Shown here: in pieces, positions 13,362 through 20,457 of the stretch
Position numbering within the stretch: the first letter of the stretch is position 1
Layout of the letters: every line of letters starts with the position of its first letter
DNA from: Tardibacter chloracetimidivorans
Lineage (GTDB): Bacteria > Pseudomonadota > Alphaproteobacteria > Sphingomonadales > Sphingomonadaceae
Length of the DNA stretch: 64,000 nucleotides
NCBI RefSeq assembly: GCF_001890385.1
Contig: NZ_CP018221.1
Coordinates: forward strand, 1,847,501 to 1,911,500
Reading direction: 5' to 3'
Notes under the pieces: model-generated
Told to the model about the DNA's origin: nothing
Database searches by the model: none
What the model saw: the letters and a program-made list of their open reading frames with translations, nothing else
Translations under genes and position numbers: made by a program

Positions 13362-14578
13362 TTCACGGTTCGCGCGGCGGCCTTATCAAGGCTTGGATTG
13401 ACGGCGTTCAGGTCGAACAGCAAGCGCGCCAGCAACTCGACAACATGGCCGCGATGCCGTTCATTCACAAGCACATTGCGATCATGCCGGATTGCCATTG
13501 GGGCATGGGGGCGACTGTAGGCTCTGTTATTCCCACCAAGGGCGCGATCATCCCTGCCGCCGTTGGTGTCGACATCGGGTGCGGCATGATGGCCCATCGC
13601 ACCAGCCTGACGGCCTCAGACCTCCCGGATAATCTGTACGGCCTCCGTACCGCTATCGAGGAGCGCGTTCCGCACGGGCGCACTGACAATGGCGGAGCGA
13701 ACGACAGGGGAGCGTGGAACGATCCTTCACCGCTCGCCGCGGATGTTTTCAACCGTCAGCATGACACGCTGGAGCAGATTGTCGGGAAGCACCCGAAGAT
13801 CGCTCAGGCGGCGAAGCGTGCGCCCAATCACGTCGGCACCCTTGGCACCGGCAACCACTTCATTGAGGTTTGCCTGGATGAAGAACAGCGGGTCTGGATC
13901 ATGCTTCATTCCGGCTCGCGCGGGATAGGGAACCGGATCGGAACCTATTTCATCGAACGCGCAAAGGAGGAAATGCGGCGCTGGTTCATAAACCTGCCAG
14001 ATGAGGATTTGGCTTACATCCCACAAGGCTCCGAGCTTTTCGGCGACTATATGAACGCGCTGAATTGGGCGCAGAAGTTCGCCCGCGCCAACCGTGAAGT
14101 GATGATGCACGCTGCACTGGAGGCTCTGTCGGTCACCATATCAAAGCCTTTCACAAGCGACTGTGAGGCGGTCAACTGCCACCACAATTATGTGGCGCAT
14201 GAGAAGCACTTCGGGGCGGATGTATTGCTTACCCGCAAGGGCGCTGTCTCCGCCAAGGAGGGTGAGCTTGGCATCATCCCCGGCTCGATGGGAGCCAAGT
14301 CCTTTATTGTGCGCGGCAAGGGCGGTGCGGCAGGCAGGGAGGCGTTCTTCTCGTGCTCACATGGCGCGGGGCGGGCAATGTCGCGCGGGCAGGCCAAGAA
14401 GCAATTCTCCCTTGAGGATCATGCCAAAGCCGTTGCCGGGGTGGAATGCCGCGTTGACGCCGATGTGATCGATGAAACGCCGGGCGCTTACAAAGACATC
14501 GATGCCGTCATGGCCGCCCAAGCGAACCTCATCAAGATTGTTCATACATTGAAGCAAGTCGTATGCGTGAAGGGATAG
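13352..14578 (+). CDS. rtcB: RtcB-type RNA ligase
   Basis: About 408 residues from the ATG at 13352 (GGGAG eight bases upstream), close to the usual family length. Catalytic residues are all visible: the metal-binding Cys in GVDIGCGM, Asn and His in GTGNHFIEV, His in MLHSGSRG, His in CHHNYVAHE, and the guanylated His in CSHGAGRAMS. RtcB joins 2',3'-cyclic phosphate to 5'-OH RNA ends, repairing cut tRNA or rRNA. Its presence in the early rightward operon of a prophage suggests repair of RNA damage caused by host defences. Confidence 0.95.
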   Translation: MQVIHGSRGGLIKAWIDGVQVEQQARQQLDNMAAMPFIHKHIAIMPDCHWGMGATVGSVIPTKGAIIPAAVGVDIGCGMMAHRTSLTASDLPDNLYGLRTAIEERVPHGRTDNGGANDRGAWNDPSPLAADVFNRQHDTLEQIVGKHPKIAQAAKRAPNHVGTLGTGNHFIEVCLDEEQRVWIMLHSGSRGIGNRIGTYFIERAKEEMRRWFINLPDEDLAYIPQGSELFGDYMNALNWAQKFARANREVMMHAALEALSVTISKPFTSDCEAVNCHHNYVAHEKHFGADVLLTRKGAVSAKEGELGIIPGSMGAKSFIVRGKGGAAGREAFFSCSHGAGRAMSRGQAKKQFSLEDHAKAVAGVECRVDADVIDETPGAYKDIDAVMAAQANLIKIVHTLKQVVCVKG

Positions 14579-14612
14579 CCCCGCAAGCGACGGCTCGGGA
14601 GGACAACAACTA

Positions 14613-14897
14613 GTGTCTGAGAGACAGGAGCGCGTCCGTATCGGCGAGCTTGCGCGCATGACGGGGAAGACCGTTCGGGCGCTTCAGGCCATGGCTCTCC
14701 GGGGAGAAATACCCGGTTGCGCAAAAATCGGTAGGGAATGGACCTTCGACAGGATTAAGGTCCGCCGCTGGATTATAGCAGCGGAAGCGGAGACGTGTCA
14801 GAAAACCTATACCAGCGTGGCGAAGTCTACTGGCTCAAGATACAGGTGGCCGGTGTCGTCTATCGACGAAGCTTACGAACGCGCTCTAAGTCAGTAG
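14613..14897 (+). CDS. Excisionase-like MerR-type HTH protein
   Basis: It starts at GTG (14613) with a GGGAGGA ribosome binding site. The first 55 residues (RIGELARMTGKTVRALQAMA, then WTFDRIKVRRWI) form a winged helix of the MerR/excisionase type. The last 35 residues overlap the integrase start by 103 bp in another frame. It should bind attachment-site arms and direct excision. Confidence 0.75.
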   Translation: MSERQERVRIGELARMTGKTVRALQAMALRGEIPGCAKIGREWTFDRIKVRRWIIAAEAETCQKTYTSVAKSTGSRYRWPVSSIDEAYERALSQ

Positions 14898-15826
14898 CGA
14901 AAAAGCGCGCCCAGGAAGAGCGGACCAAGCTTGAAGAGTTCGCCGTCACCGGGAACGAGCGCCACAGCTACAAGGAGGCTTTCCTTCGATGGCAGACCGA
15001 GTTCCTACCCAATGTAGAGCCTTCCACGGCGCGGCGGTACAAGGCCAGCGCCCGGCAACTCTCCCCGCATTTTTCGGCGCTGTTCGTCGATCAGATAAAG
15101 CCCGCGACCATCGCCAATTATGTGAGCGCGCGGAAAAAGGAAAAGGCGACCGACGCCACAATCCGGCGCGATCTTACCGCGCTGTCATCATTGCTCCGAA
15201 TGTGCGTGTCATGGGGCTGGACCGACACCAACCCGGCGAAGCTATGGGACCGATCGGTGCTGAAGGAAAGCCGGGATGCCATCAACCGGGTGGACCAGAA
15301 GAGCTTCGACCTTGTGGTTTCAGAAGCGCCCCCGGGCTTAGGCGCGCTTATGTCATTCCTTCTCGAAACCGGCATGCGGCTGGAGGAAGCGGCGAGCTTG
15401 GAGCGGTCGGACGTGAAACCCCATGGGCGGGTGTTCATCAAGAAGACGAAGACCCACGCGCCGCGCACGATCAAGCTGAGCGCACAGGCCCGGAGGATCG
15501 TCGAGATACAACCCGCGCCGTTGGACAGCCCCTATGTGTTCAACCACCGGGACAACGGCCGCTACGCCAGTGCGTCCAGCTTCTATGCGAAGATTCGGAA
15601 GAGGGCACAAAAACGGGCACAGGAAAAGGGCATCGAGTTCAAGCCGTACCGCCTTCACGATCTGCGCCACGAGTTCGCCGCCCGCTGGCTGGAAAAGGGT
15701 GGTGGGATATATGAGCTGTCCCGCCACCTTGGGCATGACAGTGTTTCAACAACTGAGCGGTTCTATCTGCGCTTCCTGCCATCCGAAGAGCATGGAAAGG
15801 CGCGAAAACGGAGGGCACAAAACTAG
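14795..15826 (+). CDS. int: Prophage A tyrosine integrase
   Basis: 343 residues from GTG (14795). The N-terminal arm-binding part (YQRGEVYWLKIQVAGVVYRR) and a SAM-like core-binding domain precede the catalytic domain. Catalytic residues visible: Arg in LLETGMRLEEA, Lys in FIKKTKTHA, HDLRHEFAARW, HLGH, and Tyr in TTERFYLR. The gene ends 88 bp before the tRNA-Arg junction, the usual place for an integrase gene. Confidence 0.95.
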   Translation: MSENLYQRGEVYWLKIQVAGVVYRRSLRTRSKSVAKKRAQEERTKLEEFAVTGNERHSYKEAFLRWQTEFLPNVEPSTARRYKASARQLSPHFSALFVDQIKPATIANYVSARKKEKATDATIRRDLTALSSLLRMCVSWGWTDTNPAKLWDRSVLKESRDAINRVDQKSFDLVVSEAPPGLGALMSFLLETGMRLEEAASLERSDVKPHGRVFIKKTKTHAPRTIKLSAQARRIVEIQPAPLDSPYVFNHRDNGRYASASSFYAKIRKRAQKRAQEKGIEFKPYRLHDLRHEFAARWLEKGGGIYELSRHLGHDSVSTTERFYLRFLPSEEHGKARKRRAQN

Positions 15827-15914
15827 GCACAGGAACTGCGGTTTATTTTTCGACAACACACAAAAACGCTTGAAATTGTTCAATTCCCAAGCTAGTTTGA
15901 TTTTCGGGTTTCAG

Positions 15915-15956
15915 GGTTTAGGAAACCGTCGCTCTATCCTGCTGAGCTACGGGGGC
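15915..15956 (-). tRNA. 5' half of tRNA-Arg(CCU): attachment junction of prophage A
   Basis: On the minus strand from 15956: acceptor GCCCCCG, TA, D-stem GCTC...GAGC, anticodon stem ACGGT and loop TTCCTAA with anticodon CCT, then ACC. Beyond 15915 similarity to a tRNA stops. The 3' part of the anticodon stem, the T arm and the acceptor end are absent. The phage DNA therefore joins within the anticodon stem, near GGTTTAGGAAACC. The other half should lie beyond the left end of the window. Confidence 0.8.
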
Positions 15957-16003
15957 GCGCACCGCCTTGTGCGAAAGCGGCGGCCGGAGTTCAAGCCTAA
16001 AAG

Positions 16004-16465
16004 TCATGCGTCCGACCCGCCGGGGCGCACAGGCAGCGGCAACGGCATCACCGGAACGCCGTCTTCCAGCAAAGAGCGTGCTTCATCAGGCGAGGTTTCG
16101 CCATAGATCTGGCGGTGATCCTGCTCACCCAGGTGCATCGCCCGCGCCTCGTCGGCAAAGCGGCTGCCGACATAATCCGCGTTTTTCAAGAACGCGCCCT
16201 GCGCCTTGGCAAGCGCGGCAAGCATCTTCTTGCTCTGCTCGGGGTCTTCGCCGCCCGACATCGGAACCGGCGCGGCCCGCCCGTCGGCACGCCGGTTGCC
16301 CTTGGCCGCGACGGCCGGAGCCATCACCGCCTTTTCAACCTCGCCGCTGCCGCACACGGGGCAACTCACCAGCTTGCGCCGACGCTGGTCCTCCCAGTCT
16401 TCGGTCGAACCGAACCATGCCTCGAAAACATGCGCAGACGAACAGCGGATATCGAAAACGATCAT
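16004..16465 (-). CDS. DUF1178 protein
   Basis: A 153-residue DUF1178 protein. The N-terminus MIVFDIRCSSAHVFEAWFG and the zinc pair CPVCGSGEVEKAVMAP are characteristic. The middle is Pro/Ala-rich and the C-terminal domain ends with ARSLLEDGVPVMPLP, also typical. The function is unknown. It overlaps the nitrilase gene by 4 bp and ends the comF-grxC-nitrilase-DUF1178 run that is common in alphaproteobacteria. Confidence 0.9.
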   Translation of the reverse strand: MIVFDIRCSSAHVFEAWFGSTEDWEDQRRRKLVSCPVCGSGEVEKAVMAPAVAAKGNRRADGRAAPVPMSGGEDPEQSKKMLAALAKAQGAFLKNADYVGSRFADEARAMHLGEQDHRQIYGETSPDEARSLLEDGVPVMPLPLPVRPGGSDA

Positions 16466-17289
16466 CTGTCTTGCACCGGAGCCGAAAACCGTCGGCGGTG
16501 GCGGATGGCCGGAACGCGGCCGCGTACATCCTCAACCTGCGCCATGTCGATTTCGCACAAGGCGACGCCGGGCTCCGTCCCCATGTCCAGCAGCACCTCG
16601 CCCCACGGATCGATGACCAGTGAATGACCATAGGTGGACCGGCCGTCCTCATGCCGTCCGGTCTGGGCGGCCGCAACGACGAACACCCCCGCCTCGATCG
16701 CGCGCGCGCGCAGCAGCACATGCCAATGCGCCTCGCCCGTTGTAGCGGTGAACGCCGCCGGAACCGATAGCAAGGTCGCGCCTGCATCGGTCAACTGCTG
16801 GTAAAGCCCCGCGAAGCGCACATCATAGCAGATCGACATGCCCATTCTGAACCAGGGCGTTTCCGCCATGTCGGCCCGTTCGCCCGCGCGATAGGTGGCG
16901 GATTCCCGGTAACGCTCGCCCGAAGGCAGATCGACGTCGAACAGGTGAATCTTGTCGTAGCGCGCCCGGATTTCGCCATCAGCGTCGATGACGAACCCCC
17001 GATTGACAAGGCGGTCGGCCCCTTCCTCCTTCAGCGCAAGCGAGCCCAGATGCACCCACAACCCATGGCTTGCCGCCGCCTGCCGAACGGCGGCGAGCAC
17101 CGGGTCATCGGCCTCCGTCACCGCCTTTTCCCTGATGCGGGCGGTCTTGCCGTCCAGCATTCCGCACATCTCGGGGGTAAAGGCCATTTCCGCCCCTTCC
17201 CCGGCTGCTTTCGCAAGCGCCTGCACAAGGTCGTGCACGTTGGCCGCGGGGTCGATCCCGCTGGTCGTCTGGATGATGGCTGCGCGCAT
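16462..17289 (-). CDS. Carbon-nitrogen hydrolase (Nit1-like)
   Basis: A 275-residue nitrilase-superfamily amidase. The catalytic Glu-Lys-Cys triad is seen in FTPEMCG (near residue 40), RYDKIHLFDVD (near 113) and ICYDVRFAGLYQ (near 152). The Nit1 branch hydrolyses deaminated glutathione, a repair reaction, and the adjacent glutaredoxin gene fits glutathione metabolism. 14 bp separate it from grxC. Confidence 0.9.
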   Translation of the reverse strand: MRAAIIQTTSGIDPAANVHDLVQALAKAAGEGAEMAFTPEMCGMLDGKTARIREKAVTEADDPVLAAVRQAAASHGLWVHLGSLALKEEGADRLVNRGFVIDADGEIRARYDKIHLFDVDLPSGERYRESATYRAGERADMAETPWFRMGMSICYDVRFAGLYQQLTDAGATLLSVPAAFTATTGEAHWHVLLRARAIEAGVFVVAAAQTGRHEDGRSTYGHSLVIDPWGEVLLDMGTEPGVALCEIDMAQVEDVRGRVPAIRHRRRFSAPVQDR

Positions 17290-17303
17290 GAATGACTGCG
17301 GCG

Positions 17304-17561
17304 TCAGGCGGCAAGCAACGGGTCGAGCCCGCCGGATGCGTCGAGCGCGGCCAGTTCGTCGGAGCCGCCGATATGCCTGTCGTTGATGAACACCTGCGGC
17401 ACCGTGGCGCTCCCCGGCGCGCGTTGAAGCATCTCGGCGCGCTTCGGCCCGCCCATGGTGATGTCATATTCCTCGAAGCTCGCGCCCTTGCTCGCCAGCA
17501 GCTTCTTGGCGCGGGTGCAAAAGGGGCAGAGCATCTTCGTGTAGATTTCAACTTTCGCCAT
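17304..17561 (-). CDS. grxC: Glutaredoxin 3
   Basis: 85 residues from the ATG at 17561, which has AAGGAG eight bases upstream. Two TTG codons before it are ignored. The active site is MLCPFCTRAK, with the cis-Pro TVPQVFI and the glutathione-binding GGSDEL. It reduces disulfides and glutathionylated proteins in the cytosol. It is in an operon with comF and the nitrilase. Confidence 0.95.
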   Translation of the reverse strand: MAKVEIYTKMLCPFCTRAKKLLASKGASFEEYDITMGGPKRAEMLQRAPGSATVPQVFINDRHIGGSDELAALDASGGLDPLLAA

Positions 17562-17606
17562 CAACAAGCTCCTTGCATGCAGACCTGTGGATCGCAGCGC
17601 CGCTTG

Positions 17607-18380
17607 TCAACTGTCGAGCGTTTTGAAAGGCAATGCCCGTGCCCAGGTCAGCACATGCACGGAGGTCGCGCCGGCGCGCAGCAACTCCCTGGCGCAGGCC
17701 CCCGCGGTAGCGCCGGTGGTCATCACATCGTCGACGAGAAGGACATTGCGGCCCTTGATTTGGGGCCTCGCCTTTTCCGCCACCCGAAAAGCGCCGCGCA
17801 CATTCTGGAAACGCTGCTTTCGCCCAAGGCCCCCGCTGCTCGCGGTCGCGCGGCGGCGGACCAGCCCGTCCAGCATCAGCGCGGCCGCACTGTCTCGGGC
17901 AAGCGCGCGGGCGATCAGCCCGGCCTGATTATATCCGCGCCGCCAAAGCCGCCAGCGCGCGAGCGGAACGGGAATAATGAGGCTGCCGGGCGCATCCAGC
18001 CATTCGCTCGCGGCCAGGCGGATGTGCCGCGCCATCATTCGCGCCATATGCGTCCTGCCGCCATATTTGAAACGCATCATGATCTTGCGCGGCAGTTCCG
18101 CATAGACGATCGCCGCGCGCGCGCCGTTGAAGGTGGGGCGCTCTTCCATGCAGGGGGCGCAGAGCGCCGCTTCGCCCAGATCGGTCTCGAACGGCACCCC
18201 GCACGTAGCGCAGCGGGGCGCGCGGATGAAGCTCAGCCCGCTCCAGCAGGCGACGCACAGCGAATCGTCCTGCTCGACGATCAGCCCGCAACCAAGGCAG
18301 CGGGGCGGCAACGCAAGGTTCACCGCCTTCATGAACATGGACGCCAGGCGTTTGCGCATCGCAGGTTGAGCAACGGTCAT
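17607..18380 (-). CDS. comF: ComF-family phosphoribosyltransferase-like protein
   Basis: 257 residues from the ATG at 18380. The N-terminal third has paired cysteines (CLGCG, CVAC, CATCG, CAPC), a double zinc ribbon. The C-terminal domain has the phosphoribosyl-pyrophosphate loop VLLVDDVMTTGATA. ComF proteins are needed for DNA uptake in competent bacteria and may link to DNA repair. It is divergent from the methyltransferase at 18401, 20 bp away. Confidence 0.92.
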   Translation of the reverse strand: MTVAQPAMRKRLASMFMKAVNLALPPRCLGCGLIVEQDDSLCVACWSGLSFIRAPRCATCGVPFETDLGEAALCAPCMEERPTFNGARAAIVYAELPRKIMMRFKYGGRTHMARMMARHIRLAASEWLDAPGSLIIPVPLARWRLWRRGYNQAGLIARALARDSAAALMLDGLVRRRATASSGGLGRKQRFQNVRGAFRVAEKARPQIKGRNVLLVDDVMTTGATAGACARELLRAGATSVHVLTWARALPFKTLDS

Positions 18381-18400
18381 GGCGGCGTCATAGCAGAGCC

Positions 18401-19258
18401 ATGGACATCGCCGAGCCTTTTGATCGACGCTTGCGCCGGTTGCGGCGGGACCGCGCCGCCCCCCGCTTTCGGGAGCACGCCTTTCTGCGCGACCATATGG
18501 TTGAAGAGCTTCTGGCAAGGCTTGCCACCGTCAACCGCCGGTTCAGCCGCGCGCTTGATCTGGGCGCAGCCGACGGTGCGCTTGGCGTGCGCCTGCCGGT
18601 GGAAAGCGTGGTCTCTGCCGACGCCGGCTTTCGCTTCGCCAGCGGCACCGGCGGCGTGCAGTGCGACGAGGATCGCCTGCCCTTTGCAGACGGCAGCTTC
18701 GATCTGGTCGTATCGGCAGGCGCGCTGCATCTGGTGAACGACCTTCCCGGCGCGCTTGCGCTGATCCGGCGCGTGCTGAAGCCGGACGGACTGTTCCTTG
18801 CCGCATTTGCGGGCGGCGCTTCGCTCACGCGCACCCGCGCCGCACTGTTGGCGGGCGATATCGCCGCGACCGATGGCGCAGCGCCGCGCATCGCGCCGAT
18901 GGTCGATGTCCGGGCGGCGGGTGACCTTCTTGGCCGCGCCGGCTTTGCGCTGCCCGTGGTCGATGTGGAGGCGGTCCCGATCCGCTATTCGGGGCTGCTG
19001 CCGCTGCTCCGCGACATAAGGGGCGCTGGCGATGCGGGCGCACCGGGTGCGCGCACGCCGCTGGGCCGGCACGCGGTCGCGGCCGCAGCGGCGGCATTCG
19101 ATGCGGAAGCTGACGCCGACGGCCGGATCGCCGAAGTGATGGAGATCATCTATCTGACGGCGTGGTCGCCCTCCCCCGACCAGCCGAAGCCGTTGCGGCC
19201 GGGGTCGGGCAAGGTCTCTCTCGCCGACGTGCTGCGGAGGCCCGACGCCGGCATTTGA
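18401..19258 (+). CDS. SAM-dependent methyltransferase (BioC/NDUFAF5-like)
   Basis: A 285-residue class I methyltransferase. RALDLGAADGALGV is motif I, with DEDRLPFADGSFDLVVSAG as the post-motif. The first 40 residues (FDRRLRRLRRDRAA) and the end are typical of the alphaproteobacterial relatives of mitochondrial NDUFAF5, which modifies a complex I subunit. The substrate here is inferred. BioC (malonyl-ACP methylation) is an alternative, but the N-terminal pattern fits NDUFAF5 better. Confidence 0.85.
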   Translation: MDIAEPFDRRLRRLRRDRAAPRFREHAFLRDHMVEELLARLATVNRRFSRALDLGAADGALGVRLPVESVVSADAGFRFASGTGGVQCDEDRLPFADGSFDLVVSAGALHLVNDLPGALALIRRVLKPDGLFLAAFAGGASLTRTRAALLAGDIAATDGAAPRIAPMVDVRAAGDLLGRAGFALPVVDVEAVPIRYSGLLPLLRDIRGAGDAGAPGARTPLGRHAVAAAAAAFDAEADADGRIAEVMEIIYLTAWSPSPDQPKPLRPGSGKVSLADVLRRPDAGI

Positions 19259-19273
19259 AAAGATATTGAGGTT

Positions 19274-19372
19274 GTCATGCTGAACTCGTTTCAGCATCCA
19301 TGAACACAGGGGGCCGAGAACTGGATCGGCTCAATGTTCATGGATCCCCGCCTGCGCGGGGATGACTCCGGG
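19274..19372. repeat. Dispersed palindromic repeat
   Basis: GTCAT at 19274 pairs with ATGAC near 19370. Inside are CTGAAC...GTTTCAG, ATCCATGAAC matched to GTTCATGGAT, and CCCCGC-CTG-GCGGGG. This nested palindrome resembles repetitive extragenic elements scattered in sphingomonad genomes. It sits between convergent genes. Confidence 0.7.
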
Positions 19373-19385
19373 AAGAGGGGCGAGG

Positions 19386-19811
19386 CTACAGCAACGCCTC
19401 CAGCAGGCCGATGAGCGGCTTGTCGGCGGGCGGCATCTCCAGCCCGTGCAGATCAACCGGCCGCACCCATTTCAGCCCCGCGGAATCGAGCGGGCGCGGC
19501 GTTCCGCTCCATTTGCGGCAGACGTAGAGGAGCAGGATCAGATGCCGGTCGCCCAGCGACTCGCTTGCAAAGCATGCGGGCGCAAGGCATGCGCTGCTCG
19601 TCTCTATCCCCAATTCCTCGCGCAGTTCGCGCACCAGCGCCACCTCCGGCGTTTCCCCATCCTCCACCTTGCCGCCGGGAAACTCCCACAGCCCCGCCAT
19701 GCTGCGATGCGCCGAGCGCTGCTGCACCAGAACGCGGCCGTCGGCATCCACCAGCGCCACAGCGGTCACGAACAGCGGAAGGCCGGCCTGGCTGAGGATA
19801 ATGGCTGTCAT
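19386..19811 (-). CDS. mutT: MutT-type 8-oxo-dGTP pyrophosphatase
   Basis: A 141-residue Nudix hydrolase. The Nudix box is complete (GGKVEDGETPEVALVRELRE followed by ELG). The phrases RSMAGLWEFPG and VLVQQRSAHR are those of the MutT group, which removes 8-oxo-dGTP from the nucleotide pool. The length is normal. It is a single gene convergent with the methyltransferase. Confidence 0.9.
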   Translation of the reverse strand: MTAIILSQAGLPLFVTAVALVDADGRVLVQQRSAHRSMAGLWEFPGGKVEDGETPEVALVRELREELGIETSSACLAPACFASESLGDRHLILLLYVCRKWSGTPRPLDSAGLKWVRPVDLHGLEMPPADKPLIGLLEALL

Positions 19812-19883
19812 GACGATTTGTTAACGGCTCGCCTCTAGGTTTCGCACATCGCGGGGGCGGGGGCCCCCTGCAGGAGATCGATA

Positions 19884-20063
19884 ATGGTGACCAGGCATCT
19901 AACCCGTCTCGGACGCGATGAACAGGGCGCGACAGCCATTGAATATGGGTTGATCGCGGCGCTGATCGTGATCGCGATGGTGGCGGGACTTGCCGCTCTC
20001 GGAGGTCAGACCACCAACATGTTCAACGACCTTTCCGAGAAGATCGACAACGCAATCGTCTAA
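19884..20063 (+). CDS. Flp/Fap-type pilin, first copy (59 aa)
   Basis: A 59-residue pilin precursor. The processing motif is DEQGATAIEYGLIAA: cleavage at the Gly, with Glu and Tyr at mature positions 5 and 6. A hydrophobic helix follows (LIVIAMVAGLAALGG). Flp pilins are exported and assembled by the Tad machinery for surface attachment. A second copy lies at 20222. No tad/cpa assembly genes are visible in this window. Confidence 0.9.
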   Translation: MVTRHLTRLGRDEQGATAIEYGLIAALIVIAMVAGLAALGGQTTNMFNDLSEKIDNAIV

Positions 20064-20089
20064 GTTAACGAAGCGTCAACACAAGTAAA

Positions 20090-20118
20090 TTGTACTGACA
20101 CCATATCCGATAAATAAT
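20090..20118 (+). promoter_or_regulatory. Possible promoter of the second pilin gene
   Basis: TTGTAC (20090-20095), 17 bp, AATAAT (20113-20118). It would give a leader of about 100 nt before the ATG at 20222, in a locally AT-rich stretch. Confidence 0.4.
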
Positions 20119-20221
20119 TTGTCAATTTTCGGTGTTTAGAACGGGGTCAGCTGCCCCAAAGGATGACGGGTCGGCGGGGTAAGTCGTCGGGATTTTGGAT
20201 TTTGATTTGAGGAGAAGTAAT

Positions 20222-20395
20222 ATGTCTTTCATCCGTAAGATGCTCAAGAACGAAAAGGGCGCAACGGCCATTGAATATGGCCTGATCGCTGCACTCATTG
20301 CTGTCGCCGCCATCGCTGCTCTTGGCGCAGTTGGCGACGAACTCAATACAACCTTCGAAGCGGTCAACACTGCTCTGGTGAACGCAAACACCTAA
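20222..20395 (+). CDS. Flp/Fap-type pilin, second copy (57 aa)
   Basis: A 57-residue pilin with the motif NEKGATAIEYGLIAALI and a long hydrophobic helix, then a short Asn/Thr-rich tail (NTTFEAVNTALVNANT). The GAGGAG ribosome binding site is strong. It is closest to the usual major pilin. The neighbouring 59-residue copy differs in the tail and could be a minor pilin. A strong terminator follows at once, so this pilin is the last gene of the unit. Confidence 0.95.
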   Translation: MSFIRKMLKNEKGATAIEYGLIAALIAVAAIAALGAVGDELNTTFEAVNTALVNANT

Positions 20396-20415
20396 GCTAA
20401 TCGCAAACGCAAAGA

Positions 20416-20445
20416 AGGCGGCGGGGTTTTCCTCGCCGCCTTTTT
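20416..20445 (+). terminator. Rho-independent terminator after the pilins
   Basis: GGCGGCGGGG-TTTT-CCTCGCCGCC is followed by TTTTTC. A strong GC stem with a U tract, 20 bp after the pilin stop. Confidence 0.9.
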
Positions 20446-20457
20446 CATGTCCGCCGT

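Larger units (their letters stand above)
1..15914. mobile_element. Prophage A (left end outside window)
   Basis: A contiguous block of phage-type genes ends at a tyrosine integrase and a tRNA-Arg half gene. It shows a lambdoid logic: divergent repressor and Cro-like genes at 6556-7323, a leftward replication operon and a rightward recombination/integration operon. No capsid, tail or lysis genes are seen, so these should lie beyond position 1. Genes overlap by ATGA or GTGA almost throughout. Base composition is visibly lower in GC than the flanking chromosome. Confidence 0.9.

Noticed and set aside
17292-18737. 481-codon plus-strand frame
   Set aside because: Covers grxC and comF in antisense and enters the methyltransferase gene in another frame.
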